Assembly (NCBI GenBank): GCA_015069615.1
Contig: SVIF01000003.1
Span: forward strand, 1-64,000
DNA length: 64,000 nucleotides
Direction of reading: 5' to 3'
Source of the DNA: Clostridiales bacterium
GTDB taxonomy: Bacteria; Bacillota; Clostridia; Christensenellales; Borkfalkiaceae
The notes beneath the pieces were generated by a model. That model saw only the letters and a list, made by a program, of their open reading frames with translations. It did no database searches and was not told the origin of the DNA. A program made the translations under genes and the position numbers. Each line of letters opens with the position of its first letter. Position 1 is the stretch's first letter. Shown piece by piece: positions 16,565 through 25,242 of this stretch.

Positions 16565-19500
16565 ATGAAACGGAGATTGATCCAGTTAAGTCTTGCCACT
16601 TTGTGCGCGGTTTGCGCGGCAATTAGCGTGTTCACCTTAACTTTGGGCGTTCATAACGCCAAAGCGTGGGTTGCTTACACCGTTGGTAAGGACTTTAACA
16701 AGCAAGGCTATTACCACATGGAAAATAAGTTCAACCTTTCGGAGGCGGACGATTTTACCATTGACGCGGAAATTTGGATTCCTTCCGAACACTACGGCTG
16801 GCGAAACGGCGTTCTTTTTAGCGATTATTTAAACGACGGTACCACCATTCGCGGTTCGTACTTAGAATTCACTGCGCACGGGGAAATTTTGGTTTCCATT
16901 GAAAACGGCCCCGAATTTAAGTTTGCTACCAAGTACATCACTACCCATTACGATCCCACCTATTTCGGCGGGGCGAACGATCCTAAGTCCGCGCATTTCA
17001 CCTTCGTAATTGATATGGAGGACGTAAAGGGTTCTAACACCACTACCTATTCGCTGTATATGAACGGGCAGCTTCTAGAAACGGTGGATGAAAACAGCCC
17101 CTTAATGCTTAGAAAGAACGCGCACTTAAACCAAGGCGAACTATCTAACTGGGATACCGTTTGCATTGGTGGCGACCGCCGCCTTGGCAACAGTATGGCG
17201 CTTACGGGTAGAGTGCAAAGCGTTGCTATGTATAAGGACGTAAGAACGCCCGAAGAAATTGCGGCTTCGGCTTCCGCAAGCACCTTTACGGTAGACACCG
17301 CGGACACTAACCTTCTTGCCGCCTACGATATGACGGGAACGGACTTTGCAAAAGACTTATCCACGAATAGCAACGATTTGGTGTATCAACCCATCGTGGG
17401 CACTACCTTTACAAGCGATTATCCCTTGCAACAAGCGTCCTCTTCCGCGCCCCGCACGGTGGAAAGCTGGATTTACGTTCCCTCCGCAAACAGCGGTTAC
17501 GTGGGAAGTATTCTTGCAAACTATTCAGATGACGGAGATACCGTTCCCTTCTATTCTTGGGAAGTTTACTATAATGGTCAGCCCCGTCTAACCTACACTA
17601 CCACCACAGGAACCAACCGCGTTACGTTTACGGACGTGGACGTACGCACCAACGATTGGGCGCATCTTGCGGTAACGCACGACGGCACCAATTTGAAATG
17701 CTACTTAAACGGCGTGTTAAAACAAACCGTTGCATCGGCGGATTTCGCTACCAATATGACGAACACTCCCCTTTGCGTTGGTGGGGATATCCGAACGGGC
17801 AACCCCTGTAACTTTAAGGGATATATGCGCGATACTGCAGTATTTACGGATGCAAGAACGGATGCGGAGATTACCGCGGACTATAAAAACGGCCCCGCGC
17901 TTACGGATGAGGCAATCGCTTGCTACTACGATTTCACCAAGGTTACCACGGATACCCACGTTGTAGAGGATTCCTCCCCCAAAGGGAACGACTTAGAACG
18001 CCTGTGGCTTAGCGAAAGCCTTTTGGATTTGGATAAATACGCGTACTCCTTTGGGGTTATCGGCGACCCCCAAAAGCTTTTGTACTACGACCTGAAAAAC
18101 GGCACGGATAACTTAACCTACATCTTTAACTGGCTATCCAACCCCGACGTAATTGCGGAAAAGAAGCTAAAATACGTGTTCGGTATGGGAGACACCACCG
18201 ACTCCCGCAACGTGGACGCGGAATACGAATACGCCGCGCAAGAATTCCAAAAACTGACGGATGCGGGCATTCCTTGGCAATTCGTTCAAGGCAACCACGA
18301 CGAGCTTCCCTACTACGACAAATATTTTGGGGATAGCGAAAACTGGGATAATTTGGATATTCATTACTACACGGGTGCAAGCGAACGCCCCGGTCGCCAA
18401 GACTACTACATCAATAACCCCACCAACCTTGGTAGTTTCTACGTAAACTTTACCATTTGCGATACCGATTGGATGTTCTTCTCCTTAGACTACGGCGTAG
18501 AAGACAACATTTTAGACTGGGCAAGCGAAGAAATCTGGAAAAACCCCACCCGTCGGGTTATCATCACCACGCACGCGTATATCGACGGTAAAGGGGAATA
18601 CGTAAACGGAACACAAGAAAGTTGCCCTTCGGAAATTCACAACACCTATAACGACGGGGACGATATTTGGGAAAAACTGATTCGTAAGCACCGCAACATC
18701 TTATTAGTGCTTTGCGGACACTGTGGCGCGGACGACGTAATTTGGCGCCAAGATTACACCGATTGCGGTACCAAGGTTACCCAAATGCTGGTGAACCCCC
18801 AAAACTTTGACGCCACCATGGATTATAAAACGGGTATGGTTGCCCTTCTGCACTTTACCGAAGACGGCAGGGACGTAGGCGTAGAATACTATTCCACCGT
18901 GCGCGGTCAATATTTTAAACTGGTAAATCAATTTGAATTTGACTTAATCGATTACTACGGCAACGGCATTTACGAAGTGCAAACTATCCCCAATGCGGAT
19001 GGCACCACAACCCTTCGTTACCTTTACACCAACGGCACGTACGAAGACGTAGTAATTGGCGGTGTAGTAGAAGGCGCGGACGGTGAAGACGGAAAAGACG
19101 GAGAAACCCCCTATATCGGCGATAACGGTAACTGGTGGATTGGGGATACGGATACGGGCGTTAAGGCACAAGGGCCCCAAGGCGAAACGGGCGCGCAAGG
19201 CCCGCAAGGGGAACAAGGCCCCGCAGGTACGAACGGTACCAACGGCACAAATGGTACAAACGGCGAAACTCCCTATATCGGCACCAACGGTAACTGGTGG
19301 ATCGGCACTACGGATACGGGCGTAGCAGCCCAAGGCCCGCAAGGGGAACAAGGCCCCGCAGGTACGAACGGTACCAACGGCACAAATGGTACGAACGGCG
19401 TTACCCCGCATATCGGCACCAACGGCAACTGGTGGATCGGCACTACGGATACGGGCGTAGCAGCCCAAGGCCCGCAAGGGGAACAAGGCCCCGCAGGTAC

Positions 19501-19813
19501 CAACGGTACGAACGGTACCAACGGCACAAATGGTACGAACGGCGTTACCCCGCATATCGGCACCAACGGTAACTGGTGGATCGGCACTACGGATACGGGC
19601 GTAGCAGCCCAAGGCCCGCAAGGGGAACAGGGCGAAACGGGTGCGCAAGGCCCCCAAGGCGAACAAGGCGCAGTTGGTCCGCAGGGTCCCCAAGGGGAAC
19701 AAGGCCCCGCGGGTTCAAACGGCAGTTGTAAAAAGAACGCCACCAAAACCCTTGCCCTTTTGGCAAGCGTTATGGCTCTTGCAAGCGTAATGCTATTCGG
19801 TAAAAAACGCTAA
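16565..19813 (+). CDS. Exported LamG / metallophosphoesterase / collagen-like surface protein 1
   Basis: 1,082 residues. A signal peptide covers about 1-33 (basic start, long hydrophobic core, ending NAKA). Two concanavalin-like LamG domains follow: about 45-235 (YYHMENKFNLSEADDFTID; YSLYMNGQLLETV) and about 290-455 (RTVESWIYVPSA; WAHLAVTHDGTNLKCYLNG). A calcineurin-like phosphoesterase runs from about 493 to 780 with GDPQ, GMGDTTD, GNHD (576-579), TTHAY and LCGHCGAD. Residues 838-1050 are collagen-like Gly-X-Y and (NGT)n repeats holding four copies of NGNWWIG-xTDTGV. The tail is [11 protein letters not shown], a 17-residue hydrophobic helix and GKKR, like a surface-sorting signal but without LPxTG. 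Substrate is unknown. Its paralogue follows at 19883. Confidence 0.88.
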   Translation: MKRRLIQLSLATLCAVCAAISVFTLTLGVHNAKAWVAYTVGKDFNKQGYYHMENKFNLSEADDFTIDAEIWIPSEHYGWRNGVLFSDYLNDGTTIRGSYLEFTAHGEILVSIENGPEFKFATKYITTHYDPTYFGGANDPKSAHFTFVIDMEDVKGSNTTTYSLYMNGQLLETVDENSPLMLRKNAHLNQGELSNWDTVCIGGDRRLGNSMALTGRVQSVAMYKDVRTPEEIAASASASTFTVDTADTNLLAAYDMTGTDFAKDLSTNSNDLVYQPIVGTTFTSDYPLQQASSSAPRTVESWIYVPSANSGYVGSILANYSDDGDTVPFYSWEVYYNGQPRLTYTTTTGTNRVTFTDVDVRTNDWAHLAVTHDGTNLKCYLNGVLKQTVASADFATNMTNTPLCVGGDIRTGNPCNFKGYMRDTAVFTDARTDAEITADYKNGPALTDEAIACYYDFTKVTTDTHVVEDSSPKGNDLERLWLSESLLDLDKYAYSFGVIGDPQKLLYYDLKNGTDNLTYIFNWLSNPDVIAEKKLKYVFGMGDTTDSRNVDAEYEYAAQEFQKLTDAGIPWQFVQGNHDELPYYDKYFGDSENWDNLDIHYYTGASERPGRQDYYINNPTNLGSFYVNFTICDTDWMFFSLDYGVEDNILDWASEEIWKNPTRRVIITTHAYIDGKGEYVNGTQESCPSEIHNTYNDGDDIWEKLIRKHRNILLVLCGHCGADDVIWRQDYTDCGTKVTQMLVNPQNFDATMDYKTGMVALLHFTEDGRDVGVEYYSTVRGQYFKLVNQFEFDLIDYYGNGIYEVQTIPNADGTTTLRYLYTNGTYEDVVIGGVVEGADGEDGKDGETPYIGDNGNWWIGDTDTGVKAQGPQGETGAQGPQGEQGPAGTNGTNGTNGTNGETPYIGTNGNWWIGTTDTGVAAQGPQGEQGPAGTNGTNGTNGTNGVTPHIGTNGNWWIGTTDTGVAAQGPQGEQGPAGTNGTNGTNGTNGTNGVTPHIGTNGNWWIGTTDTGVAAQGPQGEQGETGAQGPQGEQGAVGPQGPQGEQGPAGSNGSCKKNATKTLALLASVMALASVMLFGKKR
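19080..19720 (+). repeat. Collagen-like coding repeat array, surface protein 1
   Basis: Tandem in-frame units encode NGNWWIG-[DT]TDTGV-xAQ, then [10 protein letters not shown], then (NGT)n. There are four NWWIG units and (NGT)n tracts of different length. Near-identical nucleotide sequence between units implies recent slippage or recombination. This region is also likely to be misassembled by short reads. Confidence 0.85.
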
Positions 19814-19821
19814 CTTTATAT

Positions 19822-19848
19822 AGCCCCGCATTTCCGCGGGGCTTTACC
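19822..19848 (+). terminator. Intrinsic terminator after surface protein 1
   Basis: AGCCCCGC / GCGGGGCT with a short loop and TTT. It lies 9 bp past the stop, in the 69-bp gap between the two paralogues. The second gene therefore probably relies on read-through or on a promoter inside this gap; no clear one is visible. Confidence 0.75.
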
Positions 19849-19882
19849 TATCAAAAACCATTCATTTTCAGGAGAACGAATT

Positions 19883-22800
19883 ATGAAAACCAAGCGCATC
19901 ACTCAACTGTTTTTAACCTTCGCGTTTGCGCTGTGTATGGCGGTAGGCACGCTGTTGCTTACTTCCCTACCCGCAAAGGCTTGGGTTACTTACGATAAGG
20001 GTAAGGACTTTAACAAGCAAGGCTATTACCACATGGAAAACAAGTTAAATCTTGCCGAAGCGGACGATTTGACCATTGAAGTGGAAGCGTGGATTCCCGT
20101 TGTGCATTTCAGTTGGAACAACGGCGTTTTGTTTGGGGATTACAACAACCAAGGCGCTACCATGACGGGTTTTTACTTAATGCTTGCAGACCAAGGGAAA
20201 ATTAAACTTTCCACCATGTTTGCCCAGTCCTTTACCTTCCAAACGAACTACCTAGATTATATGGGTACCGAAGATAATCCCACGCCCGCGCGCTTTGCGC
20301 TTGTTATTGACGTGGAGGACGTAAAAGGCGCAGGCACCACCGTTTATAAACTGTATATCAACGGGGAACTGAAAGAAACCTTAACCGAAAGCGATCCCCT
20401 TATGGAACGCCCCGGGCAACACCTTTACCAAGGGCAATTATCCAAATTAGATAAGCTTTGCGTTGGTGGGGACTACTGTGCGAACAACGGCCATATGTTG
20501 CAAGGTAAAATTCAAAACTTTAGCGTGTATAAGGACGTACGAACGGATGCGGAATTACTTGCTTCGGCGCAGGCAAGCACCTTTACCGTAGACGCAACGG
20601 ATACCAACTTACTTGCCGCGTACGATTTAACCGCCACCAACTATGATACCGACTTATCCGCCAACTCCAACGACTTAATTTTTGAACCCGTCGTGGGCGT
20701 AAAATTCAACAAGGATTACCCCTTACAACAAAAAACCAAGGTGGTTCCCCGTACGGTGGAAAGTTGGATTCACGTTCCCGTGGGCTACACGGGGGACGTA
20801 GGCACCCTATTTGGTTGCTGGTCGGACCAAGGCTCCGCCGTGGATACCTTCAACTTTGAAGTGGTGAAAAACGGGCAACCTTCCCTAACCGTAAAAACGG
20901 TAAGCGAGGTTGAAGGTGTTGAAAGCACTATTAGAAAATACGCGTTCGATGGGGTGGACGTGCGCACCAATAACTGGGCGCATCTTGCCCTAACGCATAC
21001 GGGCACCGAACTGAAACTGTACCTAAACGGGGAACTGAAACAAACCCTTGCCGCCGCAGATTACGCAAGCGGACTTCCCTACACCCAACTTGCGATTGGT
21101 GGCGACCTACGAAAGGGCAACCCCTGGAACTTTAAGGGTACGATACGCGATTTAGCGGTGTTTACGGACGTAAGAACGGATGCGGAAATTGCCGCGGACT
21201 ACAAAAAATTGAACGTTTCGGCGGATAATTTGGCGGGCTATTACGATTTTTCGTACGTAACCCCCCAAATGAACTTCGTAGCGGATTTATCCCCCAAGAA
21301 AAACGATTTGGAACGCATTTGGCTTACCGAAAGCGGTTTGGATTTAAGTAAATATTCCTATTCCTTTGCCGTTCTTGGGGATACCCAAAAATTGGTGTAC
21401 TACGATTTAGCCAACGGCACGGATAACTTAACCTACATCTTCGATTGGCTTTCTAACCCCGAAACCATTGAAAAATACAACTTAAAATACGTACTTGGCA
21501 TGGGGGATACGGTAGATACCAAAGATTCTAACGAAGAATACGCGTACGCTTCGCAAGAATTCCAAAAACTGACGGATGCAAACCTTCCCTGGCAGTTCGT
21601 GCAAGGCGACCACGATTCGGTGCAAAACTACGATAAATTCTTTGGGGATAGCGAAAACTGGGATCGCTTGGATATTCACCATTATTCGGGCCCCTGCGAA
21701 CGCCCGGGGATTGGAAATTACTACGTGAATAACCCCGAAAGTTTGGGAAACTTCTACGTAAACTTTACCGTGGGCGAAACAGACTGGATGTTCTTTAGCT
21801 TTGACTTCGGTGCGGAAGATAACATCTTAAATTGGGCAAGTGAAGAAATTTCCAAAAACCCCACCCGCCGCGTTATCATTACCACCCACGCGTATATGGA
21901 TTCGGAAGGCGAATACGTAACGGATACCACCAACCGCGCGCCCTCCTCCTCCCACTACACCTATAACGACGGGGATGATATTTGGCTGGAACTTATCAAC
22001 AAACACCGCAACATCGTTATGGTTCTTTGCGGGCATAAATGCGATACCACGGGTAATATTGTTTGGCGGCAGGACCGCACCTATTACGGCACCAAAGTAA
22101 CCCAAATGCTGGTAAACCCCCAAGATTTCGATATGGAAAACAACTGGGAAACGGGTATGATTGCCATGCTGCACTTTACCGAGGACGGTAGGGACGTGGG
22201 CGTAGAATATTATTCCGCAGTTCGCAACCAATATTACAGCGCGGTAAACCAATTTGAATTTAACTTAATTGATTATTACGGCAACGGAATTTACGAAATT
22301 TTAACCATCCCGAACGCAGACGGCACCACCACCCTTCGTTACCTTTACACCAACGGTACGTACGAAGACGTAGTGATTGGCGGCGTGGTAGAAGGCGCGG
22401 ACGGGGAAGACGGTAAAGACGGCGAGGACGGCAAAACCCCCTATATCGGTGATAACGGTAACTGGTGGATTGGGGATACGGATACGGGCGTTAAGGCGCA
22501 AGGGCCCCAAGGCGAAACGGGTGCGCAAGGGCCCCAAGGGGAACAAGGCGAAACGGGTGCGCAAGGCCCGCAAGGGGAACAAGGCCCCGCTGGTACCAAC
22601 GGCACAAATGGTACGAACGGTGAAACCCCCTATATCGGCGATAACGGCAACTGGTGGATTGGCACCACGGATACGGGCGTAGCTGCGCAAGGCCCGCAGG
22701 GTGAACAGGGCGAAACAGGTGCGCAAGGTCCCCAAGGGGAACAAGGCCCCGCAGGTGCCAACGGCACCAACGGTACCAACGGCATTACTCCGCATATCGG

Positions 22801-23296
22801 TGAAAACGGTAACTGGTGGATTGGCACCACGGATACGGGCGTACAAGCCCAAGGGGAACAAGGCCCCGCAGGTACCAACGGTACGAACGGTACCAACGGC
22901 ACAAATGGTACGAACGGCGAAACTCCCTATATCGGCACCAACGGTAACTGGTGGATCGGCACTACGGATACGGGCGTAGCAGCCCAAGGCCCGCAGGGTG
23001 AACAAGGTGAAACGGGTGCGCAAGGTCCCCAAGGGGAACAAGGCCCCGCAGGTACCAACGGCACAAATGGTACAAACGGCATTACTCCGCATATCGGCAC
23101 CAACGGCAACTGGTGGATCGGCACTACGGATACGGGCGTAGCAGCCCAAGGCCCGCAAGGGGAACAAGGCGAAACGGGCGCGCAAGGCCCCGCGGGTGCA
23201 AACGGCAGTTGTAAAAAGAACGCCACCAAAACCCTTGCCTTTTTGGCAAGCGTTATGGCGCTAGCTAGCGTAATGCTGTTCGGTAAAAAGAGATAA
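19883..23296 (+). CDS. Exported LamG / metallophosphoesterase / collagen-like surface protein 2
   Basis: 1,137 residues, full-length paralogue of the upstream gene with the same order: signal peptide (about 1-33), two LamG-like domains, phosphoesterase (about 492-780), collagen-like stalk (about 839-1106) and the tail [11 protein letters not shown] plus hydrophobic helix plus GKKR. The first phosphoesterase motif is GDTQ and the second GMGDTVD. The third motif reads GDHD where paralogue 1 has GNHD: the Asn that normally ligates metal is Asp. The stalk has five NWWIG units against four. Short direct spacing and shared 5' sequence suggest tandem duplication followed by separate stalk expansion. 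AGGAGAACGAATT precedes the ATG. Confidence 0.88.
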   Translation: MKTKRITQLFLTFAFALCMAVGTLLLTSLPAKAWVTYDKGKDFNKQGYYHMENKLNLAEADDLTIEVEAWIPVVHFSWNNGVLFGDYNNQGATMTGFYLMLADQGKIKLSTMFAQSFTFQTNYLDYMGTEDNPTPARFALVIDVEDVKGAGTTVYKLYINGELKETLTESDPLMERPGQHLYQGQLSKLDKLCVGGDYCANNGHMLQGKIQNFSVYKDVRTDAELLASAQASTFTVDATDTNLLAAYDLTATNYDTDLSANSNDLIFEPVVGVKFNKDYPLQQKTKVVPRTVESWIHVPVGYTGDVGTLFGCWSDQGSAVDTFNFEVVKNGQPSLTVKTVSEVEGVESTIRKYAFDGVDVRTNNWAHLALTHTGTELKLYLNGELKQTLAAADYASGLPYTQLAIGGDLRKGNPWNFKGTIRDLAVFTDVRTDAEIAADYKKLNVSADNLAGYYDFSYVTPQMNFVADLSPKKNDLERIWLTESGLDLSKYSYSFAVLGDTQKLVYYDLANGTDNLTYIFDWLSNPETIEKYNLKYVLGMGDTVDTKDSNEEYAYASQEFQKLTDANLPWQFVQGDHDSVQNYDKFFGDSENWDRLDIHHYSGPCERPGIGNYYVNNPESLGNFYVNFTVGETDWMFFSFDFGAEDNILNWASEEISKNPTRRVIITTHAYMDSEGEYVTDTTNRAPSSSHYTYNDGDDIWLELINKHRNIVMVLCGHKCDTTGNIVWRQDRTYYGTKVTQMLVNPQDFDMENNWETGMIAMLHFTEDGRDVGVEYYSAVRNQYYSAVNQFEFNLIDYYGNGIYEILTIPNADGTTTLRYLYTNGTYEDVVIGGVVEGADGEDGKDGEDGKTPYIGDNGNWWIGDTDTGVKAQGPQGETGAQGPQGEQGETGAQGPQGEQGPAGTNGTNGTNGETPYIGDNGNWWIGTTDTGVAAQGPQGEQGETGAQGPQGEQGPAGANGTNGTNGITPHIGENGNWWIGTTDTGVQAQGEQGPAGTNGTNGTNGTNGTNGETPYIGTNGNWWIGTTDTGVAAQGPQGEQGETGAQGPQGEQGPAGTNGTNGTNGITPHIGTNGNWWIGTTDTGVAAQGPQGEQGETGAQGPAGANGSCKKNATKTLAFLASVMALASVMLFGKKR
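22400..23210 (+). repeat. Collagen-like coding repeat array, surface protein 2
   Basis: Five NGNWWIG units separated by GPQGE[TQ]G-type collagen triplets and (NGT)n tracts, with an added [12 protein letters not shown] block relative to paralogue 1. Long antisense open frames exist here only because the repeat avoids stops on both strands. Confidence 0.85.
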
Positions 23297-23347
23297 TCTC
23301 AAAACACGAGGTATCCCCCTAAAAACACCATAGGAAACTTTTTAAAA

Positions 23348-23402
23348 AAACCAAAACGCAGGGCGAAAGCAAAAAATTGCTTTCGCCCTGCGTAATTTTT
23401 AT
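23348..23402 (+). terminator. Strong terminator after surface protein 2
   Basis: A long stem, ACGCAGGGCGAAAGCAA / TTGCTTTCGCCCTGCGT, followed by AATTTTTATTT. It lies about 50 bp past the stop. Confidence 0.9.
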
Positions 23403-23451
23403 TTCTTCTTTAAACTGTCTATAATCGCATGCTAGCCGCTACGTATAAGTC

Positions 23452-23520
23452 TTTCAAAAAGGAAGGATTGTTTTTTACCAAAAAGCAAAAAAACAAGCCT
23501 TTCGTTAAAACGAAAGACTT
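23452..23520. repeat. 69-bp repeat carrying a copy of the tRNA-Leu terminator
   Basis: This stretch matches 24945-25013 at 67 of 69 positions. That second copy is the terminator directly downstream of tRNA-Leu. The hairpin AAGCCTTTCGTT / AACGAAAGACTT is conserved. The pair brackets the low-GC segment that contains the decayed glutaminase-like gene. Confidence 0.8.
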
Positions 23521-23898
23521 TCATAAATCATAGGGCTCCCAAGAAGATTTTTTCATAGAAAAAAGATTTTTGGGAAAAAGGAAAAGCAGGCCGTAACGTC
23601 CTTTGCTTTTTTGCAAGCAAAAAAGCAAGACCAAAGGCCTTGCTTTGACAAGGGAGAAAAGCTACATCAGCACCTTTTCACTATTCACTATTACTTATTA
23701 CTTGCCAAAAAACGACAAGGGATTTTAGTGAAAAGTGAAAAAGTAAAAAAGTAAAAACGACAACCTTCTGTCGAAGATTGTCGTTTTTTGTCTCTTCTGA
23801 CCTTAATAGATGCCGTTATTATTTTATTCCAAGTTCTTCGTTTTGGATACCTCCCATATAATAGCAACCGATCTCGGTTATTGATCAATGCTACAATT
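23521..23898. other. Non-coding segment rich in hairpins
   Basis: No gene is seen. It holds a palindrome GCTTTTTTGC-AA-GCAAAAAAGC near 23614 and a terminator-like hairpin, AAAACGACAA(C)CTTC / GAAG(A)TTGTCGTTTT (23754-23786), flanked by T-runs on both strands. Short open frames here are AT-rich and lack ribosome sites. Confidence 0.5.
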
Positions 23899-24369
23899 TT
23901 AATCAAGAAGATTGATATACAGACCGCCTACTACACTTCTGTTTCTGAATGCTATGTAATCAGCGGAACTTGTGTAGTACCAATCGGCAAGCGGTACGCG
24001 GTCAAGGGTTTCGTTTATCATATTGACTATAGATTGACAAACCGCATCGAAATATTCCCTGTCTCTCCATATGCAAGTTGACCACATGAGCCAGTCGATC
24101 TTTGTGTAATCGGCACGGTTATCAAGAGGCACACCGTAGCGGTTCATCTTTGACATATAAACCTTTATCTCGTTCTTTTTTATTTCATCCGAGAAAACAT
24201 TGTACCCGAGCAGATTGTCCCAAACCATGTTATATTTTAGACTCCAGCTATCGTCTACGTCAAAGGAAAGTCTTGTTCCCTCATGGTCTGCCTTAGCATC
24301 TATCTCCCACTGTCTTGCATACTTCTTTGCGATATCCATGTAGGAAGAATCTCCTGAAAGCTCGGCATA
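23899..24369 (-). pseudogene. Decayed C-terminal part of a glutaminase A-like (DUF4965/DUF1793) gene
   Basis: Leftward reading gives about 157 residues matching the C-terminal end of the GtaA-type glutaminase family: KYARQWE, WSLKYNMVWDNLLGYNVF, NRYGVPLDNRADYTKIDWLMWST, DRVPLADWYYT and RSVVGGLYINLL. Homology continues ten codons upstream of the only ATG (LSGDSSY), then meets an in-frame TGA at 24372-24370. The roughly 500 residues expected before this are absent. No ribosome site precedes the ATG. Codon choice differs from neighbouring genes (more GAT/CTC/ATA, lower GC), which fits foreign origin. It lies between two copies of a tRNA-associated repeat, so it looks like leftover cargo of an integrated element. 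Confidence 0.7.
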
Positions 24370-24609
24370 TCATCATAAAAAACAGGAATATCTTTTTGAT
24401 TGATACAAACAATCCATTTGCCATATTTTCCATATTATGCCTCTTTTTGATTCCTAGTGATTTATATTGTATCATAAATCGACAATCATCGTCAATTTAA
24501 AAAAATCACATAAATTCAACATTTATATCTTAAATATATTAAACTCCTCCATAAAACAAAATAGGCCGAACGTCTTTTGGGCGGTAAAGAGGTTCAACCT
24601 ATTAAGACT
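24370..24609. other. Low-GC non-coding segment
   Basis: AT-rich, with several broken short frames and no gene. At its right end (about 24553-24605) an imperfect hairpin, AATAGG-GAAC / GTTC-CCTATT on the minus strand, is followed by TTTTG. It terminates the leftward repeat unit that ends at 24610. Confidence 0.45.
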
Positions 24610-24702
24610 TGGTGCGGGTAATAGGATTTGCAAGGAGTGGGCTTGCCCTACGACGGATTAGCGAGAGCGTAGGCAAAGCCAAGCGAAGCGTCACGTTATT
24701 TC
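24610..24702 (-). repeat. 93-bp unit ending in the tRNA-Leu 3' end, copy 1
   Basis: The first 21 plus-strand bases (24610-24630) are identical to 25021-25041, the CCA, acceptor and T-arm half of tRNA-Leu. The remaining 72 bp are unrelated to the tRNA and form a long hairpin (GGCTTTGCCTACG / CGTAGGGCAAGCC on the minus strand). Copy 2 at 24818-24910 differs at two positions. Confidence 0.8.
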
Positions 24703-24780
24703 ACCCTCCGTTTTTCCTGCGCCCTTTCGTAAAGCCTTTGCAAAATGCGAAGGGATATATTTTTGCCATAAGGCAAAAAC

Positions 24781-24812
24781 AAAGCCCTTTGCTAAATAGC
24801 AAAAGGCTTTAT
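24781..24812 (-). terminator. Terminator following repeat unit 2
   Basis: The hairpin AAAGCCTTTTGCTA / TAGCAAAGGGCTTT on the minus strand is followed by GTTTTTGCC, directly downstream of the tRNA-like 3' end at 24818. Confidence 0.65.
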
Positions 24813-24817
24813 ATACG

Positions 24818-24910
24818 TGGTGCGGGTAATAGGATTTGCAAGGAGTGGGCTTGCCCCACGACGGATTAGCGAGAGCGTAGGCAAAGCCAAGCGGAGCGTC
24901 ACGTTATTTC
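24818..24910 (-). repeat. 93-bp unit ending in the tRNA-Leu 3' end, copy 2
   Basis: It starts with the same 21-bp tRNA-Leu 3' segment (24818-24838) and the same 72-bp hairpin body as copy 1. The spacing of the three tRNA 3' ends is 208 and 203 bp, so this looks like a tandem array in which only the last unit is an intact tRNA gene. Confidence 0.8.
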
Positions 24911-24986
24911 GATATTCCGCCTTACTTACACGATAAGGCAAGGATTTCAAAAAGGAAGGATTGTTTTTTGCCAAAGAGCAAAAAAA

Positions 24987-25014
24987 CAAGCCTTTCGTTA
25001 AAACGAAAGACTTG
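24987..25014 (-). terminator. Terminator of tRNA-Leu
   Basis: On the minus strand CAAGTCTTTCGTT / AACGAAAGGCTTG is followed by seven T, 7 nt past the tRNA CCA end. It is duplicated at about 23493-23520. Confidence 0.85.
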
Positions 25015-25020
25015 CCGTTT

Positions 25021-25107
25021 TGGTGCGGGTAATAGGATTTGAACCTACACGAAGTTGCCCCCACTAGAACCTGAATCTAGCGCGTCTGCCAGTTCCGCCA
25101 TACCCGC
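25021..25107 (-). tRNA. tRNA-Leu (anticodon CAG)
   Basis: 87 nt with an encoded CCA. Acceptor arms GCGGGTA and TACCCGC pair. The D-arm region reads GCGGAACTGGCAGACGC. The anticodon arm is CTAGA-TTCAGGT-TCTAG, giving anticodon CAG for CUG codons. A long variable arm (GGGGGCAACTTCG) and a GTTCAAATC T-loop complete a class II leucine tRNA. The promoter at 25178-25150 and the terminator at 25014 frame it as a single-gene unit. Its 3' end is copied twice downstream. Confidence 0.95.
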
Positions 25108-25149
25108 GTATTTGGCAGGAAGAAATCTTCCTTAACCAATCGCTTGCAT

Positions 25150-25178
25150 ATTATAGCCGTTTTTTTGCTTTTTGGCAA
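25150..25178 (-). promoter_or_regulatory. Promoter of tRNA-Leu
   Basis: -35 TTGCCA (25178-25173), 17 nt and -10 TATAAT (25155-25150), about 43 bp before the mature tRNA 5' end. Confidence 0.8.
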
Positions 25179-25242
25179 GGGTTTTAGCGTGTTTTTCGTA
25201 AAATTTCACAAAAAAACTTGCACCGCGCGTTTGGTTGCCCTG

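Noticed and set aside
22301-23185. Long open frames antisense to the collagen-like repeats (also 18944-19702)
   Set aside because: They exist only because the Gly-X-Y repeat DNA lacks stops on the other strand. Their translations are repetitive, have no ribosome site and lie opposite clear domains.
23899-24339. Intact small gene of 146 codons
   Set aside because: Homology continues upstream of the only ATG to an in-frame stop, and most of the parent protein is missing.
24609-24869. 86-codon frame, and tRNA genes at 24610 and 24818
   Set aside because: The frame runs through two copies of the same non-coding repeat. The repeats carry only the 3' half of a tRNA, with no matching 5' acceptor strand, D-arm or anticodon arm.
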